Source: Pseudomonas sp. GR 6-02
Lineage (GTDB): Bacteria; Pseudomonadota; Gammaproteobacteria; Pseudomonadales; Pseudomonadaceae
DNA: 64,000 nt
Direction of reading: 5' to 3'
Assembly (NCBI RefSeq): GCF_001655615.1
Contig: NZ_CP011567.1
Span: 5,403,001 to 5,467,000, forward strand
Shown here: in pieces, positions 40,915 to 52,037 of the stretch
How the letters are laid out: each line of letters starts with the position of its first letter
How positions within the stretch are numbered: position 1 is the stretch's first letter
Notes under the pieces: model-generated
What the model saw: only the letters and a program-made list of their open reading frames with translations
The model's database searches: none
Told to the model about the DNA's origin: nothing
Position numbers and translations under genes: made by a program

Positions 40915-41772
40915 ATGCGCCTGATCATCGTCAGCGGCCGCTCCGGCTCAGGTAAAAGCACTGCCCTCGATGTTCTCGAGGACAACGGCTACTACTGCAT
41001 CGACAACCTGCCGGCCGGTCTGTTGCCGGAACTGGCCGAACGCGCACTGATTCACACCGAACTGGCACAACCTCTGGTGGCCGTGTCCATCGATGCACGC
41101 AACTTGCCGAGCCACCTGTCACGGTTTCCCGAATTGCTGGAAGAAGTCCGCAGCCGGCATATCCAGTGCGATGTGCTGTATCTGGACGCCGATGAAGAGA
41201 CCCTGCTCAAACGATTTTCGGAAACCCGCCGCCGTCACCCGCTGAGCAGTGCCAATCGCTCGCTGGCGGAGGCGATAGAGGACGAAACCAATTTACTGGG
41301 GCCGATCGCCGATCTGGCCGACCTCAAGGTCAACACCACCAATCTGAACCTGTATCAGCTGCGCGATACCATCAAGCTGCGCCTGCTGAATCAGCCGGAG
41401 CCCGGTACTGCGTTTCTGGTGGAGTCTTTCGGGTTCAAGCGTGGCATGCCGGTGGACGCCGATCTGGTGTTCGACGTGCGCTGCCTGCCTAACCCTTACT
41501 GGAAACCGGAGCTGCGGGCACAGTCCGGGCTCGATCAACCGGTGGCCGACTACCTGGCGGCGCAGCCGGATGTCGAAGAGATGTTCCAGGACATTTCCTC
41601 CTACCTGCTCAAGTGGCTGCCCCGCTTTGCCGCCAGCAACCGCGCCTATGTCACCATTGCCATTGGCTGCACCGGCGGGCATCACCGCTCTGTCTACCTG
41701 ACCGAACGTCTGGGCCAGGTCCTGCAACAATCCCTGAAGAACGTCCAGGTTCGCCACCGCGACCTCAGCTAA
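40915..41772 (+). CDS. rapZ: RNase adapter protein RapZ
   Basis: 285 residues. The P-loop [11 protein letters not shown] lies at the start, and the C-terminal domain has [15 protein letters not shown]. In enteric bacteria RapZ guides RNase E to small RNAs that control glmS; the role in Pseudomonas is less clear. The start follows the ptsN stop by two bases. Confidence 0.95.
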   Translation: MRLIIVSGRSGSGKSTALDVLEDNGYYCIDNLPAGLLPELAERALIHTELAQPLVAVSIDARNLPSHLSRFPELLEEVRSRHIQCDVLYLDADEETLLKRFSETRRRHPLSSANRSLAEAIEDETNLLGPIADLADLKVNTTNLNLYQLRDTIKLRLLNQPEPGTAFLVESFGFKRGMPVDADLVFDVRCLPNPYWKPELRAQSGLDQPVADYLAAQPDVEEMFQDISSYLLKWLPRFAASNRAYVTIAIGCTGGHHRSVYLTERLGQVLQQSLKNVQVRHRDLS

Positions 41773-41787
41773 AGGATTCACATCGCG

Positions 41788-42060
41788 ATGCCTGCTCTGG
41801 AAATCGAAATCATCAACAAGCTGGGCCTGCATGCCCGCGCGTCTGCAAAATTCGTTGGCGTCGCCGGGCAGTTCCCTTGCCAGATCAGAGCTGGCCGTAC
41901 ACCGGAAACGATGGTCGATGGCAAAAGCATCATGGCCATGATGATGCTCGCGGCCGGCAAGGGCACCAAAATCCACCTGAAAACCGAAGGTGAACAAGAG
42001 CAGGAAGCTATGGATGCACTGGTGGCGCTGATCAACAACTTCTTCGACGAAGGCGAATAA
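41788..42060 (+). CDS. ptsO: Nitrogen PTS phosphocarrier NPr
   Basis: 90 residues. The HPr fold has phospho-His in GLHARASAKFV, with Ser-46-like region KSIMAMMML. It passes phosphate from PtsP to PtsN. It closes the rpoN-hpf-ptsN-rapZ-ptsO set. Confidence 0.94.
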   Translation: MPALEIEIINKLGLHARASAKFVGVAGQFPCQIRAGRTPETMVDGKSIMAMMMLAAGKGTKIHLKTEGEQEQEAMDALVALINNFFDEGE

Positions 42061-42133
42061 AGATCAATGGATTTCGGCTTTCGGTTGCGCCCACAGATGC
42101 GTAGGCACTGACGAAGCTGCGATATTTTGATCC

Positions 42134-42171
42134 AAAAAAAAAGCGCCACCCGATCGGGTGGCGCTTTTTTT
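42134..42171. terminator. Bidirectional terminator between ptsO and pmbA
   Basis: GCGCCACCCGA and TCGGGTGGCGC form a perfect self-complementary stem with long A-run and T-run ends between convergent genes. Confidence 0.93.
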
Positions 42172-42187
42172 GTGCAGCAACCGCAGC

Positions 42188-43534
42188 TTAACTACCTGCC
42201 ACCGTCATCCGCTCGATCAACACCGAACCTGTGCGAATGTTGCTGCGCAATTCCAGGTCATTACCGACCGCAATGATCTGCTTGAACATGTCGCGCATGT
42301 TGCCGGCAATAGTCACTTCCTGGACCGCGAACTGGATTTCGCCGTTCTCGACCCAGAAACCCGCTGCGCCACGGGAGTAATCGCCGGTGACCATGTTCAG
42401 GCCCTGCCCCATCAATTCAGTGACCAGCAGGCCACGACCCATGCGGCGCAACAGGGCCGCCTGATCTTCATCGCCATGGGTGACGAACAGGTTGTGCACG
42501 CCGCCGGCATTCGCGGTGCTCGGCATGCCCAGCTTGCGGCCGGAATAGGTGCCAAGCACGTAGGACACCAGCTCGCCGTTTTCCACGAACGGCTTGGCGT
42601 AGGTCGCCAGGCCATCGCCGTCGAAGGCAGAGCTGCCCAAAGCGCGCATCAAGTGCGGACGTTCATCGATGGTCAGCCATTCCGGGAACAGTTTCTGCCC
42701 CAGCGTGCCTTCGAGGAACGAAGACTTGCGATACAGACTGCCGCCGGAAATCGCCGAGAGGAAACTGCCGAACAAACCGCCAGCCAGTTCCGCAGAAAAC
42801 AGCACCGGCACTTCGCAGGTCGGTACCGGGCGTGCGCCCAAGCGGCTCGCCGCCCGTTGCGCGGCACGCTGGCCGATGCTCTCCGGGCTGGCCAACAAAT
42901 TGCCCTGCCGGTTCACGTCGTACCAGTAATCACGCTGCATCTGGCCATCGGCTTCGGCGATCATCACGCAGCTGAGGCTGTGACGGGTCGAGGCGTAACC
43001 GCCGATAAAACCGTGGCTGTTGCCGTACACACGGCAACCCTGATGAGTGCTGAGGGTGGTGCCGTCGGCGTTCTTGATCCGACTGTCGGCGGCAAACGCC
43101 GCCGCTTCACAGGCCAGGGCCTGCTCGATGGCTCGCTCCGGTGTGATACTCCATTGGTGGAACAGGTCGAAATCCTGCAGTTCCTTGGCCATCAGCGCGG
43201 CATCCGCCAAGCCTGCGGCTTCGTCTTCGGACGTGTGCTTGGCAATCGCCAGCGCAGCAGCGACGGTTTCGCGAATCGCTTCCGAACCGCTGGCCGAGGT
43301 GCTGGCCGAGCCTTTGCGCTGCCCTACATACAAGGTGATGCCAAAGCCCTGGTCGCGGTTGAACTCAACGGTTTCGACTTCCCGCTGACGCACCGTGGTC
43401 GACAGGCCCTGCTCCAGCGACACCGCCACTTCACAGGCACTGGCGCCTTGGCGCTTGGCTTCAGCAATGATCTGCTCGACTTGCTCTTGCAGTGCCGGCA
43501 ACGCTTGTGGGCCGACGCTTTCAACTGCACTCAT
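42188..43534 (-). CDS. pmbA: Metalloprotease subunit PmbA (TldE)
   Basis: 448 residues from ATG 43534, with GGAG six to seven bases upstream; a GTG four codons earlier is less likely. It is the inactive partner of TldD (no HExxxH) with which it forms a heterodimeric peptidase, known for microcin B17 maturation and CcdA breakdown. tldD is nearby on the same strand with darP between. Confidence 0.93.
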   Translation of the reverse strand: MSAVESVGPQALPALQEQVEQIIAEAKRQGASACEVAVSLEQGLSTTVRQREVETVEFNRDQGFGITLYVGQRKGSASTSASGSEAIRETVAAALAIAKHTSEDEAAGLADAALMAKELQDFDLFHQWSITPERAIEQALACEAAAFAADSRIKNADGTTLSTHQGCRVYGNSHGFIGGYASTRHSLSCVMIAEADGQMQRDYWYDVNRQGNLLASPESIGQRAAQRAASRLGARPVPTCEVPVLFSAELAGGLFGSFLSAISGGSLYRKSSFLEGTLGQKLFPEWLTIDERPHLMRALGSSAFDGDGLATYAKPFVENGELVSYVLGTYSGRKLGMPSTANAGGVHNLFVTHGDEDQAALLRRMGRGLLVTELMGQGLNMVTGDYSRGAAGFWVENGEIQFAVQEVTIAGNMRDMFKQIIAVGNDLELRSNIRTGSVLIERMTVAGS

Positions 43535-43642
43535 GCTGTTCTCCACTCAAATTCTGCTTTCGGTAACGGTCATCGAGCGACCGGGCCGGACAAGCGGCCC
43601 CCGACTGGTTATCATGGCGGCGTTTCTTTGCGGACGGCCACC

Positions 43643-44167
43643 ATGGTTGATTCTTACGACGACTCCCTCGATACGGGAGAAAAAAGCAAATCCCAGGTCA
43701 AACGCGAGCTGCATGCTCTGGTTGACCTCGGCGAGCGCCTTACAACACTCAAGCCTGACCTGCTGGCAAAACTGCCGTTGACCGACGCTTTGCGCCGGGC
43801 TCTGGCCGATGCGCCCAAGCACACCGCGAACATCGCGCGTAAACGGCACCTTCAGTTTATCGGCAAGCTGATGCGCGATCAGGACACTGGCGCCATTCTC
43901 ACCCTGCTCGATCAACTCGATGCCTCCACCCGGCAGTACAACGAACGTTTCCACGGCCTGGAACGCTGGCGCGATCGCTTGATCGCAGGCGACGACGCCG
44001 TCCTGGAGAAGTTCGTCGTCGATTACCCGGAGGCCGATCGTCAACAATTGCGCTCCCTGATCCGTCAGGCCCAGCACGAACTGGCGACCAACAAGCCACC
44101 GGCTTCGAGCCGTAAAATCTTCAAGTACATCCGTGAGCTGGACGAGACTCAACGCGGTTTGCGTTAA
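43643..44167 (+). CDS. darP: Ribosome biogenesis factor DarP (YjgA)
   Basis: 174 residues from ATG 43643; the long upstream frame is antisense to pmbA. The DUF615 family is clear ([27 protein letters not shown]). DarP helps assemble the 50S subunit. It lies alone on the plus strand between pmbA and tldD. Confidence 0.93.
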   Translation: MVDSYDDSLDTGEKSKSQVKRELHALVDLGERLTTLKPDLLAKLPLTDALRRALADAPKHTANIARKRHLQFIGKLMRDQDTGAILTLLDQLDASTRQYNERFHGLERWRDRLIAGDDAVLEKFVVDYPEADRQQLRSLIRQAQHELATNKPPASSRKIFKYIRELDETQRGLR

Positions 44168-44176
44168 GTCCCGAAT

Positions 44177-44203
44177 CGGGTGAGTTGCCTCGCAACTCAC
44201 CCG
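44177..44203. terminator. Hairpin between darP and tldD
   Basis: CGGGTGAGTTGC and GCAACTCACCCG form a perfect 12-bp stem with a CTC loop between convergent genes. The T-runs are poor, so termination may be partial. Confidence 0.6.
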
Positions 44204-44227
44204 AAGCTTCACGCTTTCAAGAGCCCC

Positions 44228-45670
44228 TTACGATCCTGTGCCACCCACGGTGATCGCATCGATTTTCAGCGTTGGCTGGCCGACACCCACCGGCACCGAC
44301 TGCCCATCCTTGCCACACGTTCCCACACCGCTGTCCAGCGCCAGATCATTACCAACCATCGACACCCGGCTCATGGCTTCCGGCCCGTTGCCGATCAACG
44401 TCGCGCCTTTGACCGGTGCAGTAATCTTGCCGTCTTCGATCAGGTACGCCTCGCTGGTGGAGAACACGAACTTGCCACTGGTGATGTCCACCTGACCGCC
44501 GCCGAGGTTGGCGCAGTAGATGCCTTTTTTCACCGAGGCGATGATTTCCGCCGGGTCGCTTTCGCCACCGAGCATGTAAGTGTTGGTCATGCGCGGCATC
44601 GGCAGGTGCGCGTAGGATTCACGACGACCGTTGCCGGTGCGGGCCACGCCCATCAGGCGCGCGTTGAGCTTGTCCTGCATGTAACCTTTGAGCACGCCGT
44701 TTTCGATCAGCGTGGTGCACTCGGTCGGCGTGCCTTCGTCGTCGACGCTCAGTGAACCTCGGCGGCCGGCGAGGGTGCCGTCATCGACGATGGTGCAAAG
44801 CTTCGATGCAACCATCTCGCCCATGCGCCCGCTGTAGGCCGAACTGCCCTTGCGGTTGAAATCGCCTTCCAGACCGTGACCGACGGCTTCGTGCAGCAAC
44901 ACGCCGGACCAACCCGAACCCAACACCACCGGCAACGTACCGGCCGGCGCCGGGATGGCTTCCAGATTCACCAGTGCCTGACGCAACGCTTCACGGGCAT
45001 AACCCATGGCGCGGTCTTCGCTGAGGAAATAGCGGTAGTCGGTACGACCGCCACCGCCATGGCCGCCGCGCTCACGACGACCGTTCTGCTCGACGATCAC
45101 GCTGACGTTGAAACGCACCAGCGGCCGCACATCTGCCGCCAGGCCGCCATCGGTGGAGGCGATCAGAATCCGCTCCCAGACCCCGGCCATGCTCACGGTG
45201 ACTTGCTGAATACGCGGGTCGAGGGCGCGGGTCGCCACGTCGATGCGCTTGAGCAGCTCGACTTTCTCGGCGCGGGTCATTACTTCCAGCGGGTTGTCCG
45301 GCCCGTACAACTGAGCGACATCCTGGGTAGTGAACGCCTGCACGGTGCCATTCTGCCCGGCCCGGGAGATCGAACGGGCCGCACGGGCCGCTGCGCCCAG
45401 CGCTTCGAGGGTGATCGCATTGCTGTAGGCGAAACCGGTTTTTTCACCCGATTGCGCACGCACGCCGACACCCTGGTCGAGGTTGAAGCTGCCTTCCTTG
45501 ACGATCCCGTCTTCCAGCGCCCAGGACTCGGAAATCTGCCCCTGGAAATACAGGTCGGCGGCATCGATGCCCGGGCCGGCCAGATCGCCGAGCACACCCT
45601 GCAGGCTCTCGATCGTTACGCCGCCGGGCGCCAGGAGGTGTTCACTGACAGAGGACAACAACTCGCTCAT
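44228..45670 (-). CDS. tldD: Metalloprotease TldD
   Basis: 480 residues. The zinc motif HEAVGH is in [13 protein letters not shown]. With PmbA it forms a protease that cuts unfolded peptides. It lies 12 bases after the nitrilase-family gene. Confidence 0.95.
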   Translation of the reverse strand: MSELLSSVSEHLLAPGGVTIESLQGVLGDLAGPGIDAADLYFQGQISESWALEDGIVKEGSFNLDQGVGVRAQSGEKTGFAYSNAITLEALGAAARAARSISRAGQNGTVQAFTTQDVAQLYGPDNPLEVMTRAEKVELLKRIDVATRALDPRIQQVTVSMAGVWERILIASTDGGLAADVRPLVRFNVSVIVEQNGRRERGGHGGGGRTDYRYFLSEDRAMGYAREALRQALVNLEAIPAPAGTLPVVLGSGWSGVLLHEAVGHGLEGDFNRKGSSAYSGRMGEMVASKLCTIVDDGTLAGRRGSLSVDDEGTPTECTTLIENGVLKGYMQDKLNARLMGVARTGNGRRESYAHLPMPRMTNTYMLGGESDPAEIIASVKKGIYCANLGGGQVDITSGKFVFSTSEAYLIEDGKITAPVKGATLIGNGPEAMSRVSMVGNDLALDSGVGTCGKDGQSVPVGVGQPTLKIDAITVGGTGS

Positions 45671-45682
45671 ATGCTTTACGCC

Positions 45683-46537
45683 TTAAATTCGTCGTTCTGA
45701 TGCAGGTCGCTGAGCGCCCTGCGAGAAAAAGCGCCGGTGAGTGGACACCGGCATCCGCGCCCTGATGGCCGCCTGTTCGCGGCTGTCGCGTTCGGCCAGC
45801 AGCACGGCCTCGCCCTGATCCTGTTGTGCCAGCACGCGCCCCCATGGATCGATTATCGCGGCATGACCAAAGGTTTCTCGCGGTCCCGGATGAGTGCCAC
45901 CCTGGGCGGCCGCGAGCACGTAACATTGAGTCTCGATGGCCCGCGCGCGAATCAGCACGTCCCAATGGGCCGCGCCGGTCACCGCGGTAAAGGCCGACGG
46001 GGCGGTAATCAATTCCGCGCCGGCAGCACGCAATTCGCTGTACAGCTCCGGGAAGCGCAAGTCGTAACACACCGTCAGGCCGACTCGACCGACCGGCGTA
46101 TCGGCAACCACCACGCCACTGCCATAAGCATAGTCATCGGATTCGCGATAACGCCCGCGATTGTCCGCCACGTCCACGTCGAACAGGTGCAGCTTGTCGT
46201 ACCGCGCCACGGTCTCGCCCTGGTCATCCACCAGCAACGAGCACGCATGCGCTTTGGCCATCGGTTCATCCGCCGGCGGCAACGGCAACGTGCCGGCCAC
46301 TATCCATAACTTGAGGTCGCGGGCGGTCTGTTTCAACCACGGCAGGATCGGGCCTTCGCCCAGCGCTTCGGCGCGGCCAATGTCGGCAATGTCGCGACGG
46401 CCCATGGCAGCGAAGTTTTCCGGCAGCACGGCAAGCCGCGCGCCACCGGACGCCGCCTGCTCAAGCAGACGACGGGCCTGGGACAGGTTGGCCAGCACGT
46501 CGCTCTGGCTGACCATTTGAATGACTGCTACAGACAT
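45683..46537 (-). CDS. Carbon-nitrogen hydrolase, Nit/YbeM-like
   Basis: 284 residues from ATG 46537, with AAGGAA six bases upstream; ATG 46543 is too close to it. The triad Glu (VLPENF), Lys (DKLHLFD) and Cys (VCYDLRFPEL) is complete. It is probably deaminated glutathione amidase-type repair or an omega-amidase. Its position between yhdP and tldD is conserved in pseudomonads. Confidence 0.9.
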   Translation of the reverse strand: MSVAVIQMVSQSDVLANLSQARRLLEQAASGGARLAVLPENFAAMGRRDIADIGRAEALGEGPILPWLKQTARDLKLWIVAGTLPLPPADEPMAKAHACSLLVDDQGETVARYDKLHLFDVDVADNRGRYRESDDYAYGSGVVVADTPVGRVGLTVCYDLRFPELYSELRAAGAELITAPSAFTAVTGAAHWDVLIRARAIETQCYVLAAAQGGTHPGPRETFGHAAIIDPWGRVLAQQDQGEAVLLAERDSREQAAIRARMPVSTHRRFFSQGAQRPASERRI

Positions 46538-46567
46538 GGCCATTTCCTTATCTGGAATCAACACATA

Positions 46568-46600
46568 CCTGTAGGAGCCGCCTGCGGCAGCTCCTGCAGG
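46568..46600. repeat. REP palindrome between yhdP and the nitrilase gene
   Basis: CCTGTAGGAGC pairs with GCTCCTGCAGG (one mismatch) around CGCCTGCGGCA. It resembles the loop end of other Pseudomonas REPs. Confidence 0.7.
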
Positions 46601-46643
46601 GGACTTACGGCCATGCTACTCCATAGACTTGGAAAGTGGCTTT

Positions 46644-49600
46644 TCAAAAAGGCTTGTCGAAGGTGATTTTCGGCTCTTTCCACGGACCTTTGACCGTGTA
46701 TCTGACGCTGGCAAAGCGCGCCACGCGGTCACCGATCAGCTTATCGATCAGGAACAGCGCCCCGCCGACGGCCGGAGCACCGACGATCAGCGCGGCAATT
46801 GGCAGATTGTTGGTAACCGGCAAAGTCACCAGCAACTTGGCATCGACCTGATCAGCCACCAGGTCCAGAGTGCCGTTGAGCTCCACATTGCTCGACGGGC
46901 CGGTCAGCCGGATCGGCTCACGGGTCACGTAGACCCCGTTACTCGCGACCAGCAAACCTTTAACCCGGTCATAGCTCAAGCCTTTGCCGAACAGGTCGGA
47001 AAAGTCCAGGCGCAAGCGGCGGCCAATGGAGTTGAAGTTGAGCAGGCCAAATACCCGTAGAGCCTGGGCGCTGCCCTCGACTTCAACAAACTGACCTTTA
47101 TTGAGCGACGCATCGAGGCTGCCGGAGAAGCGCTTGGTGGCCAGCCACGCCGGTGAGCCAGGCCAGCGACCGTCGACATCCATGTGAAACTCTTCACTGG
47201 TGACGCTCGGCGCAAAGCCCCAGCCCTTGAGCACGTCGGCGAGGTTCTTGCCGCTGACCCGGCCCTTGTACCAACTGCTGGAATTGCCGGGCGCGCCTTC
47301 CCAACCGCCGCTGCCCTGCAGGAAGATGCCCTTGAGGCCCATATCCAGGGAGTTGAGGGCGATGCCCTTGCCGGTCGGGCGAACTTTCAATAGCCAGGCG
47401 CCCACCAGGTCCTGGCCCTGGAACAGTTGATTGATGGTGATATCCAGCGCCGGGATTTTCGTCGGGTCCACGGTGGCCAGCGGATCCGGCGAATTCTCGT
47501 CGGCCAGCACCGTCGGGTCTGGGGCCGGCAAACGTACGTACTGCAGATTGACCGCAATCGGTGTGGCTTTGGCATCGGGAATACCGACGGTACCCTTGGC
47601 CTGCTGACTGTCGAGTTGCAGCGCCCAGGCGGCCGGCTTGCGCGTCAACTGCACCGACGCCTCATCAAGGGTGGTGCCGAAACCGCTGAGCTTGCCAACC
47701 TTGAAATCCGCGCCGCTGAGCAATTGCTTGGCGCTGCCGCCTGGATCCTGGCCAGCATACTTGCTGACAAGATCCTGCCAGGGAGACACATCCAGCTCGG
47801 ACAGTACACCGCGTATGCGCAGGCCTTTGTTGCCGGGCAGCACAGCATCACCACCGCCGAGAAACAACTCACCGCGACCGTCGACGAAGTTGCCAGTCGG
47901 GGCCGCAAACGTGAAGTTCGCCAGCTCACCGTAGTTGACCCAGTAACGCCGCTCCGGTCCTTGCAGGGTCATGCGGAACACGGTGTCGCGGCCGACATCC
48001 GCCGCCACGCCGAACGGCGCCGGCAAATCCACCGCCACGCCTTTGAGATCGGAGCTGACTATCAATTGGCTGTCGGCGCCATCAAGGTTCAGTTGCAGCT
48101 GATAAGGGACCACACCAGACACCGGTAGCGGCTGAGTGACGTTCAGCCACTCGGTGAGTTTCTTGACCTCGACCTGACCCGCTGCGGTGACCCGAGTGTT
48201 GAGCTTGCCCGCACTGCCATCGGCAAAAATCTGCGCGGTCACGGGCTTGTCGAACGCTCGCGCGGTGATCTTCTGTCCGCTCAACCCCTTGGCGCTGTCG
48301 AAGCGGAAGTCGCCCTTGAGTTGTGTCAGTTCCAGGATGGGCTCGCGAAGTTTCAAGCGGGCCTTGTCGGTCTTGAAGTCGACGAGGATTTTCGGTTGCT
48401 CACCTTTGACCAGCGGTACATCCAGGTTGAGTTTGCCTTGCAGATCGCCCTCGCCCTCCCAGCCGGCGAACGTATCGGCGGTGCCGATCGGTGCTTCCTG
48501 CAGAATCTTCAGGCCATCGCCCAACCCGCCGGCGAACGCGCCATCGAGGAACAGGTGAGGATTCTGTCCGGCAGGCACATGGGGAATATTGACGTAGACG
48601 TCGTTGACCTGGGTGTCGAGCAATCGCCCCTTGTTCGCGAGAATCCGCACACCGCTGTCTTCAATGAATACATCGCCGCTGACCTTGCTGACATGCGGCC
48701 AACCCGGCTGAAACGCCAGCTCGGCATCGTGAACCTTGAAAAACAGGCTGATGCTGCGAGCCGTTTCCGGGGCGCCATGGTTCAGCGATCCCTGGTACTG
48801 GAAGAAACCTTCATCCACCGCACCTTTGAGAATCGCCGTACGCAGCCACTCGTCCAGCGCCGGGCTCAACACGGCCGGCAGGTACTTGGCGGTGTAGCGA
48901 CCGTCGCCGTCGACCAGGCCGACCCGCAGGTCCATGTAGTCTTCCTGGGTGTGATCGAAATGCAGGCGAATCAGGAAGTCGCCGGCAATCTTGCCCTCTT
49001 CGCCCAGCACCTTCAGGTACGGCGCGATCAGGGTGAAACCTTCTTTATCGAGCTTCCAGTTCAACCGCGCATTGGCCTGAATGTACTGCCATGGCTTGGC
49101 GAAAATCGGGTCCAGGTGCAGGGAGAAATCCTTGCTGTCCATGCGCAACTCACCCTGCCCGAGATCGCCGCTGATGCTGCCACTGACGTTTCGCGCCGCC
49201 GGTGCGCCGTGATAGGCGTCGAAGCCGACCCGCTCCAGATTGGCGGCAAAGCTGAACTTGCTGTCATCGGTAGCCGCGGGGCGCAAGTCGATCAGCACGT
49301 TGCGCAATACCCCGGTGACCTTGAGCCGCTCGACGGCCGTAGCGACACCTTCCGGAAGCGGCCCCAAAGCGTTCAGTAACGGGGTGAGCGGCGTGAGGTC
49401 GATGCGGTCGGCTTGCAGATGCAAAAGCTCTGGCGTCTCGTCGGTCGCCGCGGTTTGTTGAAATTGCAGTTTCGATTCCCAGCGAGTTTCACCCAGGCTC
49501 ATCGCCAGGGAATCCAGGGTCACCAGCACACCCGTGGAGCTGCGCTGGAAATAGCCGTTAAGCGCCAGATTGTTGATCTGGATTGGCTTGCGCTCGGCGT

Positions 49601-50447
49601 AGGCGCCCTTGAGTTGCGGTGCGTTCAAACGGATCGCGGCGCTTTGCAGGGCGCCCTCGCTCCAGTTCACCCAGAGCTCGCCACCGGCCTTGATCTCGGA
49701 GAAATTCCATTGTTGGGTCAGACGCTCGGGCAACCATTTCGACCAATCGCTTTGCGGCAGGCTCAAGTAAGCCTCAACCTCGCCGTCCTGCCACTGGCTG
49801 GCGCGGATACGGGTACGCAGGCTCATCGCAACCGGCTGGCCATCGGGCAGGGTCAAACGGGCGTCGAGGCGCTGACGCGACACACCGGTTCTCAGATTGA
49901 GGCCAACGTAGGTCAGGGTCAGCGGCGGCTGATCCAGTGGCTGCAAGGTCACCTGACTGTCGAGCACCGACAATTGCTGGACCATCTGCATACTATTGAA
50001 CAACTGCTCCGGGTCCAGCGGCTGATCCTGCCGCACCGGCAATCCTTCCAGCGCCCAATGACCGTCCTCGCCTTCCTTGAGGCTGATCTTCAAGCCGTTG
50101 AGCTCCAGATGTGCGATGCGTATTTCGCGCGCCAGCAGGCTGGCCCACAGATCCGGCACCGCGCGCACCTGGTCCAGGCGCAAGGCATTGGAGCCTTCGC
50201 CAACCATCACGTCATGAGCCAGCAGAACCGGGGCGAGGCCACTCCAGTTGCCCTCCAGTTCGCCGATGTGCAGCGGCATGCCCACGGCGGTGCTGGCTTT
50301 GGTTTCGACATCGGCACGGTATTCGGCCACCAGCGGTGTCAGCTCCCGACCGAGGCTGACAAACAGCGCCATCAACACCAAAACCAACGCACACAGGCCC
50401 AGACCCCAGCGGGTCAGTGCGGCCAAAATGCGTGTCAGACGGTCCAT
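46644..50447 (-). CDS. yhdP: AsmA-like lipid transport protein YhdP
   Basis: 1267 residues from ATG 50447, with GGAG nine bases upstream. One N-terminal membrane helix (about 12-35) precedes a long periplasmic region of repeated beta-strands, the DUF3971/AsmA_2 type. YhdP, with TamB and YdbH, carries phospholipid from the inner to the outer membrane. It follows rng in the mre cluster. Confidence 0.94.
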   Translation of the reverse strand: MDRLTRILAALTRWGLGLCALVLVLMALFVSLGRELTPLVAEYRADVETKASTAVGMPLHIGELEGNWSGLAPVLLAHDVMVGEGSNALRLDQVRAVPDLWASLLAREIRIAHLELNGLKISLKEGEDGHWALEGLPVRQDQPLDPEQLFNSMQMVQQLSVLDSQVTLQPLDQPPLTLTYVGLNLRTGVSRQRLDARLTLPDGQPVAMSLRTRIRASQWQDGEVEAYLSLPQSDWSKWLPERLTQQWNFSEIKAGGELWVNWSEGALQSAAIRLNAPQLKGAYAERKPIQINNLALNGYFQRSSTGVLVTLDSLAMSLGETRWESKLQFQQTAATDETPELLHLQADRIDLTPLTPLLNALGPLPEGVATAVERLKVTGVLRNVLIDLRPAATDDSKFSFAANLERVGFDAYHGAPAARNVSGSISGDLGQGELRMDSKDFSLHLDPIFAKPWQYIQANARLNWKLDKEGFTLIAPYLKVLGEEGKIAGDFLIRLHFDHTQEDYMDLRVGLVDGDGRYTAKYLPAVLSPALDEWLRTAILKGAVDEGFFQYQGSLNHGAPETARSISLFFKVHDAELAFQPGWPHVSKVSGDVFIEDSGVRILANKGRLLDTQVNDVYVNIPHVPAGQNPHLFLDGAFAGGLGDGLKILQEAPIGTADTFAGWEGEGDLQGKLNLDVPLVKGEQPKILVDFKTDKARLKLREPILELTQLKGDFRFDSAKGLSGQKITARAFDKPVTAQIFADGSAGKLNTRVTAAGQVEVKKLTEWLNVTQPLPVSGVVPYQLQLNLDGADSQLIVSSDLKGVAVDLPAPFGVAADVGRDTVFRMTLQGPERRYWVNYGELANFTFAAPTGNFVDGRGELFLGGGDAVLPGNKGLRIRGVLSELDVSPWQDLVSKYAGQDPGGSAKQLLSGADFKVGKLSGFGTTLDEASVQLTRKPAAWALQLDSQQAKGTVGIPDAKATPIAVNLQYVRLPAPDPTVLADENSPDPLATVDPTKIPALDITINQLFQGQDLVGAWLLKVRPTGKGIALNSLDMGLKGIFLQGSGGWEGAPGNSSSWYKGRVSGKNLADVLKGWGFAPSVTSEEFHMDVDGRWPGSPAWLATKRFSGSLDASLNKGQFVEVEGSAQALRVFGLLNFNSIGRRLRLDFSDLFGKGLSYDRVKGLLVASNGVYVTREPIRLTGPSSNVELNGTLDLVADQVDAKLLVTLPVTNNLPIAALIVGAPAVGGALFLIDKLIGDRVARFASVRYTVKGPWKEPKITFDKPF

Positions 50448-50522
50448 GTCAGTTGGCTCCCATGGCAAAAATACTGCAAAAAGCTGAGGCCAGCCGTTCT
50501 AGTGGAATTGAAATACAACGCT

Positions 50523-51980
50523 TCAGAGCAGCACCACGTCGTATTGTTCCTGGGAATACATGGTTTCTACCTGAAACCGAATGGTGCGCCCGATAAACCC
50601 TTCGAGCTCAGCGACATTGCCCGACTCTTCATCGAGCAAGCGGTCGACCACTTTCTGGTTCGCCAGCACGCGATAGCCTTCGGCCTGATAGGCACGGGCC
50701 TCACGCAGGATTTCGCGGAAGATCTCGTAGCAGACGGTTTCCGGGGTCTTGAGCTTGCCGCGCCCCTGGCAGCTGCTGCACGGTTCGCACAGCACTTGCT
50801 CGAGACTTTCGCGGGTGCGCTTGCGGGTCATCTGCACCAGGCCCAGCTCGGTGATGCCGATGATGTTGGTCTTGGCGTGATCGCGCTCCAGTTGCTTCTC
50901 GAGGGTGCGCAACACCTGACGCTGATGCTCTTCATCTTCCATGTCGATGAAGTCGATGATGATGATCCCGCCCAGGTTGCGCAGACGCAGTTGACGGGCA
51001 ATGGCGGTGGCGGCTTCGAGGTTGGTCTTGAAGATGGTTTCTTCGAGATTGCGATGACCGACGAAGGCTCCGGTGTTGACGTCGATGGTGCTCATGGCTT
51101 CCGCCGGGTCGACCACCAGATAGCCGCCGGACTTGAGCGGCACTTTGCGCTCCAGGGCTTTCTGGATTTCGTCTTCGACGCCATACAGGTCGAAAATCGG
51201 CCGCTCGCCCGGATAATGCTCCAGACGGTCAGCGATTTCCGGCATCAGTTCGGCGACGAACTGTGTGGTTTTCTGGAAGGTTTCCCGGGAGTCGATGCGG
51301 ATCTTTTCGATCTTCGGGCTCACCAGGTCGCGCAAGGTGCGCAACGCCAGGCCGAGGTCTTCGTAGATCACACTCGGTGCGCTGATGGTTTTGATCTGGG
51401 CGTTGATCTGGTCCCAAAGCCTGCGCAGGTAGCGGATATCCATGAGGATTTCATCGGCTCCGGCCCCTTCGGCAGCGGTACGCAGAATGAAACCGCCGGC
51501 TTCCTTGATACCTTCTTTCTCCACGCAGTCGGTGACCACTTGCTTGAGGCGTTCGCGCTCGGCTTCGTCTTCGATCTTCAGGGAAATACCGACGTGGGCA
51601 GTGCGCGGCATGTACACCAGATAGCGCGACGGGATCGACAGTTGCGTGGTCAGGCGTGCGCCTTTGGAGCCGATCGGGTCCTTGGTGACTTGCACCACCA
51701 GGCTTTGGCCTTCGTGAACCAGCGAGCTGATGCTCTCCACCGCCGGGCCTTCGCGCAGGGAAATTTCCGAGGCGTGAATGAATGCGGCGCGGTCTAGCCC
51801 GATATCGACGAAGGCGGCCTGCATGCCCGGCAATACCCGAACGACCTTGCCTTTGTAGATGTTGCCGACGATCCCGCGTTTTTGCGTGCGTTCGACATGG
51901 ACCTCTTGCAGAACACCGTTTTCGACCACCGCCACGCGTGATTCCATCGGCGTGATGTTGATCAGGATCTCTTCACTCAT
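50523..51980 (-). CDS. rng: Ribonuclease G
   Basis: 485 residues from ATG 51980; an ATG nine codons earlier was not preferred. The S1 domain (GNIYKGKVVRVLPGMQAAFVD), the catalytic DIDVN-type STIDVNTG, the IIIIDFIDM and the zinc-link CxxCxGRG (CSSCQGRG) are present. RNase G processes 16S rRNA 5' ends and decays mRNAs. It lies 57 bases after the maf stop. Confidence 0.96.
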   Translation of the reverse strand: MSEEILINITPMESRVAVVENGVLQEVHVERTQKRGIVGNIYKGKVVRVLPGMQAAFVDIGLDRAAFIHASEISLREGPAVESISSLVHEGQSLVVQVTKDPIGSKGARLTTQLSIPSRYLVYMPRTAHVGISLKIEDEAERERLKQVVTDCVEKEGIKEAGGFILRTAAEGAGADEILMDIRYLRRLWDQINAQIKTISAPSVIYEDLGLALRTLRDLVSPKIEKIRIDSRETFQKTTQFVAELMPEIADRLEHYPGERPIFDLYGVEDEIQKALERKVPLKSGGYLVVDPAEAMSTIDVNTGAFVGHRNLEETIFKTNLEAATAIARQLRLRNLGGIIIIDFIDMEDEEHQRQVLRTLEKQLERDHAKTNIIGITELGLVQMTRKRTRESLEQVLCEPCSSCQGRGKLKTPETVCYEIFREILREARAYQAEGYRVLANQKVVDRLLDEESGNVAELEGFIGRTIRFQVETMYSQEQYDVVLL

Positions 51981-52037
51981 GGCAGGGTCTCGTTCAGGCA
52001 TGTTCACGATAATGGCCGCATCTTGTCAGTACGACGC

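Noticed and set aside
49413..51797. A 794-codon plus-strand frame across yhdP and rng
   Set aside because: It is an antisense shadow of two clear genes.
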